Source: Flavobacterium akiainvivens (GTDB taxonomy: Bacteria; Bacteroidota; Bacteroidia; Flavobacteriales; Flavobacteriaceae). From it: 64,000 nucleotides of DNA. The translations under genes were made by a program, and so were the position numbers. The notes below the pieces were generated by a model. It saw nothing but the letters and a program-made list of their open reading frames with translations. It did not search any database and had not been told where the DNA came from. The DNA lies in assembly GCF_001278115.1 (NCBI RefSeq), contig NZ_LIYD01000005.1, positions 3,490,916 through 3,554,915 on the forward strand, written 5' to 3'. Shown one piece after another: positions 17,170-25,876 of this stretch; position 1 is the stretch's first letter; each line of letters opens with the position of its first letter.

Positions 17170-19071
17170 CTACAAAGTTTCAGATAGCCATTTAAAGAAC
17201 TCGCGCTGCCATACCAGCCCGTTTTGTGGCTTTACCACCCAGTGGTTTTCATCGGGGAAAAGCACAAAGCGGCTTTGTATGCCCCTTAGCTGTGCCGCCT
17301 GAAAGGCCTCCTGGCCCTGCCCAATCGGCACACGGAAATCCTTGCCACCCTGTATAATCATAATAGGGGTATCCCACTTGGCTACCATATTGGCCGGGTT
17401 AAATTCCCTGTATGTTTTTTGTGCCACTGCATTGTCATGCTCCCAGTAAGCGCCGCCGGCATCCCAGTTGGTAAAGAAAACCTCTTCGGTTGTGCCATAC
17501 ATACTTTGCAGGTTAAACACCCCGCAGTGGCTTATAAACGTTTTAAACCTTTTGTTGTGTATGCCTGCAAGATAAAACACGCTGTATCCGCCATAGCTGG
17601 CACCCACGGCCCCAAGCCTTTTTTGGTCTACATACGGTTCTTTGGCCACATCGTCAATAGCGCTCAGGTAGTCGTCCATAACCTGGCCGCCCCAGTCTTT
17701 GCTTATGGCTTCGTTCCACTCCACGCCATGGCCCGGCATACCGCGGCGGTTTGGTGCCACCACAATATAGCCCTGTGCCGCCATAACCTGGAAATTCCAG
17801 CGGAAGCTGTAAAACTGGCTCAGCGCGCTTTGCGGGCCGCCCTGGCAGTATAAAAGGGTAGGGTATTTTTTTTTCGGGTCAAAGTTAGGCGGAAGCACCA
17901 CCCATACCAGCATCTTCTTGCCATCGGTAGTGGTTACGTAGCGGCGTTCGGTTTTGCTTAGCGCAATGTTTTTAAACACGGCATCGTTAACGGTGGTAAG
18001 CTGTTTCCATGAAGCTTTTTTAAGGTCGTAGCAGTAAATTTCGGTAGCGTGGTTCATGTCTACACGTTCTACAATCACATTGTTACCGCTAAAGCCTACT
18101 ATGGTGTTAATGTCCCAGTCACCCTTAGTTACCTGTTTAACCGTAACGGCAATCTTTGTCACCCCCGGAAAGTTAACCTCAAACAGCTGCTTGGTACCGT
18201 CTACCGGCGCAAGGAAGTACACCTTCTTGCCATCTGCACTCCAGGTAAAGGCATCAACAGTACCATCCCATCCGGCGGTAAGGTTAAGGTCTACACCCTT
18301 GTGGCGCACAATAATATCGTTCTTATCGGCCTCATAACCGTCGTGCTTCATTTGCAGCCAGGTAAGGTCGCCCTGCGGCGAATAAGCCGGCGCCATATCA
18401 TACCCTGGGTTGTTTGGCGTAAGGTTAGTAGTCTTTTTAGAGGCAAGGTCATATTGATACAGGTCAGTATTGGTGCTGGTGGCATACTTGGTACCGGCCA
18501 GTTTCTTGCTTACATATATAATGCTTTTGCCGTCTGGGCTCCAGGTAAAGTCTTCATCGCCGCCAAAAGGCTTTTGTGGCGAGTCAAACGGTTCGCCGGG
18601 CATAACATCGGTAAACGGTTCTTCCTTACCTGCCGGGGTATAGCCCACGTGGTTGTGTGTGCCGTCGTTCCAGGTATCCCAGTGGCGGTAGTCAAGGCCG
18701 TTGTACACCTGTGCGGTGCTTTTGTCAAGCTCAGGGTAAAAATCTACGCCGTTTACCTTGTCTACCTTTATTTCTTTGCTGGTAAGCAGCAGTGTGCCGT
18801 CCGGCGAAAGGTTTTTGTCCTTCAGCAGCTCCTTGTATTCGTTTACTTCGGTAGCGTTGCCGCCCGTAACGGGAATGGTGTAAAATTTAGAGTCTGATTT
18901 GTTTTCGGCCATATTGGGCACGCTCACTTTGTAAACAATGCTTTTGCTGTCTTTAGTAATGCCCAGGGTGCTTACACGGCCCAGGTTCCAAAGCATTTCG
19001 GGTGTCATGGTTTTTTGCGCCGATGCGGTTAATCCCATAAGGCTTACGGTTAAAATTAGTATGCGTTTCAT
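17170..19071 (-). CDS. Exported S9-family peptidase (dipeptidyl/acylaminoacyl peptidase type)
   Basis: 633 residues. Signal peptide MKRILILTVSLMGLTASAQ. The N-terminal half is a WD-like propeller (repeated FTWSPDGKSIIYVSKKLAG-type blades). The C-terminal alpha/beta-hydrolase carries the triad Ser492 (GASYGG), Asp578 (GGKDFRVP) and His610 (DENHWV). S9 enzymes of this layout cut dipeptides or acyl-peptides, often after Pro or Ala, and serve periplasmic peptide use in Bacteroidota. Specificity is inferred. Its stop codon lies inside a heptad array. Confidence 0.93.
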   Translation of the reverse strand: MKRILILTVSLMGLTASAQKTMTPEMLWNLGRVSTLGITKDSKSIVYKVSVPNMAENKSDSKFYTIPVTGGNATEVNEYKELLKDKNLSPDGTLLLTSKEIKVDKVNGVDFYPELDKSTAQVYNGLDYRHWDTWNDGTHNHVGYTPAGKEEPFTDVMPGEPFDSPQKPFGGDEDFTWSPDGKSIIYVSKKLAGTKYATSTNTDLYQYDLASKKTTNLTPNNPGYDMAPAYSPQGDLTWLQMKHDGYEADKNDIIVRHKGVDLNLTAGWDGTVDAFTWSADGKKVYFLAPVDGTKQLFEVNFPGVTKIAVTVKQVTKGDWDINTIVGFSGNNVIVERVDMNHATEIYCYDLKKASWKQLTTVNDAVFKNIALSKTERRYVTTTDGKKMLVWVVLPPNFDPKKKYPTLLYCQGGPQSALSQFYSFRWNFQVMAAQGYIVVAPNRRGMPGHGVEWNEAISKDWGGQVMDDYLSAIDDVAKEPYVDQKRLGAVGASYGGYSVFYLAGIHNKRFKTFISHCGVFNLQSMYGTTEEVFFTNWDAGGAYWEHDNAVAQKTYREFNPANMVAKWDTPIMIIQGGKDFRVPIGQGQEAFQAAQLRGIQSRFVLFPDENHWVVKPQNGLVWQREFFKWLSETL

Positions 19072-19217
19072 TTATTGAATGAATTTTTTAAAGCCCTAAA
19101 AGTAATCATTTTTTAACAGCGGATGGTTGTATAAAAAAATACACCAACCCCAGCCATAAAAAGGGCGGCGGTTTAAAAAAATATGCCTAATTTGCCCCAC
19201 TCTAAAAACGGGCAGTT

Positions 19218-20445
19218 TTGAAAAGCAACACAAAATTATTTATTGCAATACTAATAGCGCTTTTATTGGGTGCAGCATTAGGATATGTTGTGCACGTAAA
19301 TTACTTTGAAGACGCTCCCGCTTTTGCAAAAAACATTAAACTTTTAGGAACCATTTTTATACGCCTGGTGCAAATGATAATTGCGCCGCTGGTATTTAGC
19401 ACCCTTGTGGTGGGCATTGCCAAAATGGGCGATATTAAAATGGTGGGCCGTGTGGGCGGCAAGGCCATGGCGTGGTTTATAACGGCGTCATTAGTATCGT
19501 TGCTGCTGGGCATGACGGTGGTTAACTGGCTGCAGCCGGGCAAGGCCACAGGGCTCGACCTTTCTACCGTAACACCGGCTGATGAATTTGTAAAAGGCAC
19601 ACAGGGGTTTTTCTGTAGAAAACTTTATTACGCACTTAGTACCCAAAAGTATATTTGAGGCCATGGCCGGTAACGAAATACTGCAAATAGTGGTGTTCTC
19701 AGTACTGTTTGGTGTGGCACTTTCATCTGTAGGCAGGTATGCAAAACCCATTGTAAAAACACTCGAAACTGTATCGCACGTTATACTTAAAATGGTGTCT
19801 TACGTTATGTGGACAGCCCCTCTGGGTGTGTTTGGTGCAGTATCGGCCGCTATGGCGCTGTACGGGCCAAATGTGTTTAGCATTTATGCCAATTATATGC
19901 TGGCCTTTATACTGGGCATAGCATTGCTTTGGGTAGTGCTGCTTTTAGTGGGCTACATGATACTTGGCAACAGGCTTTTTACGTTACTAAAAAGGCTGGC
20001 CAGCCCGCTGCTTATTGCGTTTAGTACCACCAGCAGCGAGGCGGTGTTCCCTAAACTTACAGAAGAACTGGAACGCTTTGGCGCCGACCCGAAGATTGTA
20101 TCGTTTACCCTGCCGTTAGGCTACTCGTTTAACCTGGATGGCAGCATGATGTACATGACCTTTGCCAGCCTGTTTATAGCCCAGGTATATGGCATAGATA
20201 TGCCGCTTGAAAAACAACTGCTCATGCTGCTGGTGCTTATGCTTACCAGCAAGGGCATAGCCGGTGTGCCGCGTGCCGCCCTTATAGTTATTGTGGCTAC
20301 GGGCGCCATGTTTGATATTCCGGCAGAGGGTATAGCCTTAATTTTACCCATAGACCACTTTTGCGATATGGCGCGCAGTGCCACAAATGCCCTGGGCAAC
20401 GCATTGGCCACAACCGCTATAGACAAGTGGGAACATAAAAACTAA
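19218..20445 (+). pseudogene. Dicarboxylate/amino acid:cation symporter, frameshifted
   Basis: Two adjacent frames (19218-19658 and the frame read from about 19608 to 20445) are halves of one DAACS transporter (GltP/DctA type). The first ends after VTPADEFVKGTQGF in unrelated residues. The second, read upstream of its ATG, gives GFSVENFITHLVPKSIFEAM, exactly what the family has next. Removing one T from the run of five near 19609-19613 (or one G just before it) joins them into a protein of about 408 residues, the normal length. Family marks in the second half are FSTTSSEAVFPKLTEEL and SFNLDGSMMYM. The only usable start is TTG 19218, because an in-frame stop stands at 19203. It is a recent pseudogene, a phase-variable run, or a sequence error. 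A functional gene would import glutamate or C4-dicarboxylates. Confidence 0.87.
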
Positions 20446-20474
20446 ATCATCAAATCAGCAATTTTTAAAATATC

Positions 20475-21209
20475 ATGAACGAACCGTTTCACTGGACGCA
20501 GCTTTTAAACCCGGAGTTTTATATTAACCTGCAGCTTGCAGGCGTGCCTATTGGCATTTATGTGGTGCTGTTTATTGTTTTTGCCGAAACCGGCCTTTTT
20601 GCGGGGTTCTTCCTGCCGGGCGACAGCCTTTTGTTCCTTGCCGGTATATACAGCGAGGCACTTATGGCTACGGTTATCGATTTTGGCAGCGAGCACGTAA
20701 ATGTTATAGCACTTTCAATTATGGTGGCGCTTTCGGGTATTGTGGGCAATACCTTTGGCTACTGGTTTGGTTCGCGCAGCGGTGGCTACCTGTATAAAAG
20801 AAAAGACTCATTCTGGTTCAAGAAAAAATACCTTATACAATCAGAAGAGTTTTTCCACAAGCACGGTGGGCGTGCCATTATCTTTGCGCGTTTCCTGCCG
20901 GTTATCCGTACGTTTGCGCCTATTATTGCCGGTGTGGTTAAAATGGACAAAAAGAAGTTTATGTTCTTTAACGTAATAAGCTCTTTTGCATGGGCATTTG
21001 CACTAATACTTGCAGGCCACTACCTTTCTAACCTGTTCAGGGAGCAGTTTGGCATAGACCTTAAGCACTACATAGAATACATTATCCTTGCCATAGTATT
21101 TATTACTACTGTGCCGCTTATCCTTAACGCCATTAAAGGCAACAAGGTTACCGAGCAGGAGGCTATAGACGAGGCAAACGACGACGAAACCAACATCTTC
21201 CCAAGATAA
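20475..21209 (+). CDS. DedA-family membrane protein
   Basis: 244 residues with several membrane segments and the SNARE-associated/VTT domain. Marks: FAETGLFAGFFLPGDSLLF near the N-terminus, GNTFGYWFGSRSGG, and FARFLPVIRTFAPIIAGVV with the conserved Arg/Pro pair. DedA homologues affect membrane potential and lipid carrier recycling (flipping of undecaprenyl phosphate in some), so an envelope role is likely. It starts 30 bp after the symporter and ends 2 bp before the oxidoreductase, suggesting one transcript. The C-terminus is an acidic tail. Confidence 0.92.
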   Translation: MNEPFHWTQLLNPEFYINLQLAGVPIGIYVVLFIVFAETGLFAGFFLPGDSLLFLAGIYSEALMATVIDFGSEHVNVIALSIMVALSGIVGNTFGYWFGSRSGGYLYKRKDSFWFKKKYLIQSEEFFHKHGGRAIIFARFLPVIRTFAPIIAGVVKMDKKKFMFFNVISSFAWAFALILAGHYLSNLFREQFGIDLKHYIEYIILAIVFITTVPLILNAIKGNKVTEQEAIDEANDDETNIFPR

Positions 21210-21211
21210 GC

Positions 21212-22324
21212 ATGAAGCTTAGCTGGTGGGAAATAAACAGCTGGTTTACTAACGTTGACTACACCATTGTGGGCAGCGGTATAGTAGGGCTGCACACGGC
21301 CCTGCGCCTGCGCGAACGTTTCCCGCAAAGTAAAATATTGGTTATAGAACGTGACCCGCTGCCGCAGGGCGCCAGCACCAAGAACGCCGGGTTTGCCTGT
21401 TTTGGCAGCCTGAGCGAAATTATAGACGACCTTAACTACCATACCGAAGAAGAGGTTACCGCACTCATTCAAAAGCGTTGGGAAGGCCTTCAATTGCTGC
21501 GCAAACGCCTGGGCGATGCCGTAATTGATTTCCGTCCGCACGGCGGGTATGAGCTTTTCCTTGAAAATGATACCCTGGGCTATGAAAACTGCCTGCGCCG
21601 CCTGCCGTTTGTAAACGATGTGCTGCGCCCGTTGTTTAAAGCCGATGTATTTGCAAGGGAAACCGACCGCTTTGGTTTTGCCGGCACTAAGGAGTATCTC
21701 ATCTTTAATCCGTTTGAAGGGCAGATAGATACCGGTGCCATGATGCAGGCGTTATTGAAAGAGGCTGTAGCCAATGACATACTTATATTAAACAGCCAGG
21801 CCGTTACCGCTTTCCACGAAAAAGCCGACGGGGTTGAAGTAGCCCTGGCCGATTTTTCGTTCCATACCAAAAAGCTGCTGTTTGCCACCAATGCCTTTGC
21901 AGGCCAGCTGACCAACAACGCTGTAAAGCCCGCCCGTGCACAGGTGCTTATTACAGAGCCTATCCCTAACCTTGACATAAAAGGCACGTTCCATATAGAC
22001 AGGGGGTATTACTACTTCCGTAATTATGGCGACAGGATTTTATTCGGCGGCGGCCGAAACCTCGACTTTGAGGGCGAAACCACCACACAATTCGGCGAAA
22101 CCGGCCTGATTCAAAACCGCCTGGAGCAATTGCTGCGCGAGGTTATCCTTCCGGGGACTGATGTTGCCATTGCCCACCGCTGGAGTGGTATTATGGGTAT
22201 GGGCGCACAAAAACGCCCTATTGTAGAGCACCTCTCTAATCACATATACTGCGGCGTCCGCCTGGGTGGTATGGGTGTTGCCATAGGCAGCAAGATAGGC
22301 CAGGAACTGGGGGATTTGGTTTAA
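21212..22324 (+). CDS. FAD-dependent oxidoreductase (DAO family)
   Basis: 370 residues. The N-terminal dinucleotide fold YTIVGSGIVGLHTALRL is followed by ERDPLPQGASTKNAGFACFG, the DAO-type FAD-binding region. The C-terminal half has RDRILFGGGRNLDFE-like text (YGDRILFGGGRN) and HRWSGIMGMG, GVRLGGMGVAIG at the end, closing the FAD site. Family enzymes oxidise amino or imino acids; the substrate here is unknown. Two bp behind dedA, and its last 4 bp overlap the convergent gene at 22321. Confidence 0.9.
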   Translation: MKLSWWEINSWFTNVDYTIVGSGIVGLHTALRLRERFPQSKILVIERDPLPQGASTKNAGFACFGSLSEIIDDLNYHTEEEVTALIQKRWEGLQLLRKRLGDAVIDFRPHGGYELFLENDTLGYENCLRRLPFVNDVLRPLFKADVFARETDRFGFAGTKEYLIFNPFEGQIDTGAMMQALLKEAVANDILILNSQAVTAFHEKADGVEVALADFSFHTKKLLFATNAFAGQLTNNAVKPARAQVLITEPIPNLDIKGTFHIDRGYYYFRNYGDRILFGGGRNLDFEGETTTQFGETGLIQNRLEQLLREVILPGTDVAIAHRWSGIMGMGAQKRPIVEHLSNHIYCGVRLGGMGVAIGSKIGQELGDLV

Positions 22325-23691
22325 TCCCCTCCGCCACAACCACCGCATCCTCCGCCACAGCTGCTCCCGCACGAAGATCCGCACGATGAACCTCCCGAAC
22401 CGCCATCGCCACCACCGGCTTTATCCGGGTTGTGCCTTACAATGGGTATAAATGCGGGATATAATACTGCTGTGCCCCCGGCAAAATACACCCATTGCCA
22501 GTTGTTGTCAAAATCTTCTTTTGTAAGGATGTAATCGGTATACAATTGTGGCAATACTTCTTTAAGCAGCAATTTGGGTAATTTCCAAAAATGGTAGCCT
22601 GCATAAACCGTAAAACCCAGGCACACAATAAATATAAACATAACAGGCCTGTTGCCGGATATGCCGGTAAAAAACCGCGCATAGCCCACTAAAAGCAATA
22701 CTGCCATTACTACAGCGTTTATTGCAAAAAGCCGTACAAAATGCCGCGACTTCGCCACATGGTTTTGCAGCGCATCCATAGCCCCGCTTATGGAATTGAA
22801 CACAGGTTTGTTAACCAACAGCTTTACCAGCCTGTGGTAGGGTATCCATTTAAATTCATCTAAAACAGATATTACCTGTGCCTGTTCGCGGTTTTCGGGC
22901 GTGGCATTTTCGGCCAGGGTTACGGAGTTATCTTCATTAATTATGATAACGTTGTTTACAATAAGCTCGTTTGCAATGCCGTGCACCACATGGTCAAGCC
23001 CTTGGTTTTTAGCATAGGTAAGCTCGTAAGGTGTAAGGTGGTGTAAAAAGCCTGCCGTTTCTTTTGCAGGCAGCATTTGCAGTAGTTTCCGGTTGTTGTA
23101 ACGTGCCAGCCCTGTGTATACCGCTGCCGACAGCCCTATATAGCCTATTATAAACCAGGGGTTGTATATGTGCATATACAGTGGCTTAAGCAAGTAGTAA
23201 GCAGGAGCTAATAATGTCAACACTGCGATTATAGCTGCAATAATAACGTGGCCTGTTGTAAAGCGCGACTTTTGCAGGTGCAGCGGCCCGGATATATCCT
23301 GATATTCCCATATATCAGCAGGTTGTTTACCAAATACGGCATTGTATTGTACGGTGGTACTTTCCTTAGCCTTATGGAATTTTTCGTGTTCCTGCCGGCT
23401 GTGTGTGGAGGGTATGTGCTGTATGTTCTTTGCCAGCAGGGTGCAAAATTCGTTATACGACTGCGAGAAGATAAGGTGCTGGTGCCATACCACATCTACA
23501 ATTTCAGATGGCGACACCATAACGTTAGATGTGGCGGCCAGGTACATAAACTTTCGGTATTCCAAAAGGGCCTGATGCGTGAAGTGACGTGTCCAGTTAT
23601 TTTCTTTTGCCAGGCGGGTGGTAAAGGTGTAATCGCCATCGGGGCCGTCAAAATCAAAGTCCTGTATTTTTTGCCATAGTTCCCGGTTCAT
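22321..23691 (-). CDS. Membrane protein with GRDP/DUF1399-like head and Gly/Cys-rich tail
   Basis: 456 residues from ATG 23691. The N-terminal soluble part (1-130) carries VDVVWHQHLIFSQSYNEFC, which resembles the VDxxWHxH motif of glycine-rich-domain (DUF1399) proteins. Then come several membrane segments (about 150-200 and 325-380) and a C-terminal tail of repeated SSCGSSCGG (14 residues of Gly/Ser/Cys type after DKAGGGDGG), as in TIGR04222-type membrane proteins. The start at 23691 is preferred over 23727 because a -7 box (23725-23732) covers the longer start. Function unknown; the Cys-rich tail may bind metal or be surface exposed. Confidence 0.75.
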   Translation of the reverse strand: MNRELWQKIQDFDFDGPDGDYTFTTRLAKENNWTRHFTHQALLEYRKFMYLAATSNVMVSPSEIVDVVWHQHLIFSQSYNEFCTLLAKNIQHIPSTHSRQEHEKFHKAKESTTVQYNAVFGKQPADIWEYQDISGPLHLQKSRFTTGHVIIAAIIAVLTLLAPAYYLLKPLYMHIYNPWFIIGYIGLSAAVYTGLARYNNRKLLQMLPAKETAGFLHHLTPYELTYAKNQGLDHVVHGIANELIVNNVIIINEDNSVTLAENATPENREQAQVISVLDEFKWIPYHRLVKLLVNKPVFNSISGAMDALQNHVAKSRHFVRLFAINAVVMAVLLLVGYARFFTGISGNRPVMFIFIVCLGFTVYAGYHFWKLPKLLLKEVLPQLYTDYILTKEDFDNNWQWVYFAGGTAVLYPAFIPIVRHNPDKAGGGDGGSGGSSCGSSCGSSCGGGCGGCGGGD

Positions 23692-23724
23692 AAGGGATTT
23701 GTTTGGTTTTAATGTAAAGCTACC

Positions 23725-23732
23725 CAAATTTA
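23725..23732 (-). promoter_or_regulatory. -7 box for the Gly/Cys-tailed protein gene
   Basis: TAAATTTG on the minus strand, about 34 bp upstream of ATG 23691. No clear -33 TTG at the usual spacing, so support is partial. Confidence 0.35.
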
Positions 23733-23849
23733 CAATACACTTTGCAGCGCTCTACGCGATATGCGGTAAGGCGGGTTTAATTTGTAGCAAAAATTTAATG
23801 GCCGGCATACCATACAAATTCGTAATTTCGCCGCGTCAACTTACGTAAT

Positions 23850-24527
23850 ATGCTTCGCAAAATATTTGGTTTCATCGGCAAACTTATCCTGTGGTTTATA
23901 GTGGTTTCGGTATTCTCGGTACTGTTGTTCCGTTTTGTGCCCGTACCCTGTACGCCGCTAATGTTTACCCGCCATTTTGAGCAAAATGCTGAAGGTAAGG
24001 AAACCAAATGGGAGCACGACTGGGTGCCTATAGAAGACCTGTCGCAAAACCTTCAAAAAGCGGTTATAGCCAGCGAAGATGCCACTTTTTTTGAGCACCA
24101 CGGCTTTGACTTCAACGCCATGTTTAAGGCCTATAAAAACAATGCTAAAGGCAAGCGCCTTAAAGGGGGCAGCACCATAAGCCAGCAAACCGCCAAAAAC
24201 GTGTTTTTATGGCAGGGCCGCAGCTACCTGCGCAAAGGGCTTGAGGCTTATTTTACCGTGCTTATTGAGTTGCTGTGGAGCAAGGAGCGCATTATGGAGG
24301 TATACCTTAACAGTATTGAAATGGGCGATGGCGTGTATGGTGCACAGGCCGCCTGCCAGCACTGGTATGAAAAAGATGCCGCCAGCCTTACCAAGATGGA
24401 AGCCGCCGGTATTGCCGCCATTTTGCCCAACCCACGCAAGTATAAGGCCGCCAATTCATCATCATACATACAAAGGCGCAAGAATAACATTATAAGGGCC
24501 ATGCGCCATGTTAAATTAGAATACTAA
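23850..24527 (+). CDS. mtgA: Monofunctional biosynthetic peptidoglycan transglycosylase
   Basis: 225 residues, full length for MtgA. It polymerises lipid II into glycan strands at the outer face of the inner membrane. One N-terminal membrane segment (LILWFIVVSVFSVLLFRFV). The GT51 domain includes the catalytic Glu in ASEDATFFEHHGFD, then GGSTISQQTAKNVFLW, KERIMEVYLNSIEMGDGVYG and AAILPNPRKY. There is no transpeptidase domain, so it is monofunctional. It shares TAATG with the next gene (1-base overlap), so the two are co-translated. Confidence 0.96.
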   Translation: MLRKIFGFIGKLILWFIVVSVFSVLLFRFVPVPCTPLMFTRHFEQNAEGKETKWEHDWVPIEDLSQNLQKAVIASEDATFFEHHGFDFNAMFKAYKNNAKGKRLKGGSTISQQTAKNVFLWQGRSYLRKGLEAYFTVLIELLWSKERIMEVYLNSIEMGDGVYGAQAACQHWYEKDAASLTKMEAAGIAAILPNPRKYKAANSSSYIQRRKNNIIRAMRHVKLEY

Positions 24528-25465
24528 TGCCACAATTAAGGTTTTTGCTGTTGTTTTGCACGGTTGTGTGCTTCGGGCAAAGGCCTGCCGAAATTGGCAT
24601 TGTGTCTGATAACGACTCCTATACTTCTTTCGTAAACGACCAGTATTACACTAACGGTATCGAATTCTTTTACCGCTACCTCAATAACCCCGAAGAAACA
24701 AGGGCACTGAAAAGCATTACCGAGTTTCGTGCCGGGCAATACATTTATAACCCACAGTCTGTTCGTGCCGAAGACATCAATGTGCACGACCGGCCGTTTG
24801 CCGGTTACCTTTTTGCCGAAGCACGCTTTAGTAAATTTTATACCCGCAACCGTGTACTGAAATTAAAATTCCAGGGTGGTGTGGTAGGCCCCGAAGCTTT
24901 GGGACGGCCATTTCAGGAGGGGTTGCACAAGCTGCTCAACCTGCCTACGGTGCACGGCTGGCAGTACCAGATTACCACTACACCTGCCGCACAGGCTGCC
25001 GTTTTTTATGCCAAAGGTATTTATGAGGCACCTGCAAAACGGTTTGATATGTTCTTGCAGGGAGAAGCCAATGTGGGTACAATTTGGAACTCTGCTACCT
25101 TTGGCCCTATGGCACGCATCAGCCTTAAAGGCGAATTGCAAAGCATATACCAGTCTATGCACTTTGGCGCTGCCCTTGAAGAAGATAAAACGGAATATGC
25201 CCAACGCGGCGAACTCTTTCTATACATTAACCCAAACATACAGTACATGGCCTATGACGGCACTATAGAAGGCAGTATGTTTAACGATAAAAGCCCGGTT
25301 ACGTGGCCGCTCATCCACTGGCGGTTTAACGGTGAGGCAGGTATTAAGTACCGCAAAAACCACTGGACGTATGGTTTTGTATTCAACTACCGGGGCAAAG
25401 AAGCCATAAACCGTGTGATTGAAGGGTTTTATTACGGCAGCCTGCACTTGAGCTATCTTCTTTAG
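24527..25465 (+). CDS. LpxR-like lipid A deacylase (DUF2219)
   Basis: 312 residues. Short signal peptide (MPQLRFLLLFCTVVCFGQ), then an outer-membrane barrel. The LpxR signature is at the mature N-terminus, IVSDNDSYTSFVNDQYYTNG, with HDRPFAGYLF further on. LpxR removes the 3'-linked acyloxyacyl chain from lipid A in a calcium-dependent reaction; the barrel and key Asn/Asp-Thr residues suggest the same here, not proven. Its start overlaps the mtgA stop, linking cell wall synthesis with outer-membrane lipid trimming. Its 3' end runs straight into a heptad repeat. Confidence 0.85.
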   Translation: MPQLRFLLLFCTVVCFGQRPAEIGIVSDNDSYTSFVNDQYYTNGIEFFYRYLNNPEETRALKSITEFRAGQYIYNPQSVRAEDINVHDRPFAGYLFAEARFSKFYTRNRVLKLKFQGGVVGPEALGRPFQEGLHKLLNLPTVHGWQYQITTTPAAQAAVFYAKGIYEAPAKRFDMFLQGEANVGTIWNSATFGPMARISLKGELQSIYQSMHFGAALEEDKTEYAQRGELFLYINPNIQYMAYDGTIEGSMFNDKSPVTWPLIHWRFNGEAGIKYRKNHWTYGFVFNYRGKEAINRVIEGFYYGSLHLSYLL

Positions 25466-25559
25466 GTTTGTGGTTCATGGTTTATAGTTTGTGGTTTTCC
25501 TGACTGCACTTTAAACGTATGAGTAGCAACTATAAACCACAAACTATAAACTACAAACC
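25465..25559. repeat. Heptad-word inverted repeat after the LpxR-like gene
   Basis: The left arm has four consecutive 7-base units of consensus TTYRTRG (25467-25494), starting 2 bp after the stop codon. The right arm has four CYAYAAA units (25530-25557). The 32-base arms differ at 8 positions, all transitions, so G-U pairing in RNA would keep the hairpin intact. The right arm ends next to the stop of the convergent gene (25563). Confidence 0.8.
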
Positions 25560-25562
25560 CTG

Positions 25563-25850
25563 TTAGCATTCTATTCCGGTCAAAGCCGAAAATAGTATAA
25601 GTATGGGCGTTAGTGGTAGGGCTATTAATACTATAGCATAAAGCCAATACAGTTTAGGTTTAGTTACAATATGCGATATGGCCAACGCCAGGTTTACAAG
25701 CACGGTGCCAATAAGCCAAAACCCGAAAAAGCCTCCCGGGAACTCAACATTTGCCAATATAAAAGGCAGCACTATTAAAACTACCTCTATAGCCAGTGCT
25801 ATCCACGTAAATTTTACAAGCTGTGCCTTATTTTTATTTTGTTCTGCCAT
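25563..25850 (-). CDS. Small membrane protein, twin of its upstream neighbour
   Basis: 95 residues from ATG 25850, start MAEQNKNKAQLVKFTWIALA. Three hydrophobic segments (about 15-35, 40-60, 66-88) with a short basic turn (TKPKLYW). It is clearly homologous to the gene 26 bp upstream (25877-26176): KFTxxALAxE, NLALAI/NFILAI and ALPLTPI/GIPLTPV align without large gaps. The longer reading frame from 26024 overlaps the twin gene and is not preferred. Function unknown; the two may form a membrane pair. Confidence 0.7.
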   Translation of the reverse strand: MAEQNKNKAQLVKFTWIALAIEVVLIVLPFILANVEFPGGFFGFWLIGTVLVNLALAISHIVTKPKLYWLYAIVLIALPLTPILILFSALTGIEC

Positions 25851-25851
25851 A

Positions 25852-25871
25852 ACTGTAAACTGCAACTGAAA
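25852..25871. repeat. Short heptad array between the twin membrane genes
   Basis: Three words of 7, 6 and 7 bases of ACTGNAA type directly before ATG 25850 (minus). The same word type precedes the twin gene at 26178-26205. Confidence 0.55.
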
Positions 25872-25876
25872 ACCAA

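Noticed and set aside
19663..20445. Second half of the symporter as an independent gene
   Set aside because: It lacks the N-terminal third of the family, and coding similarity continues upstream of its ATG into the other frame.
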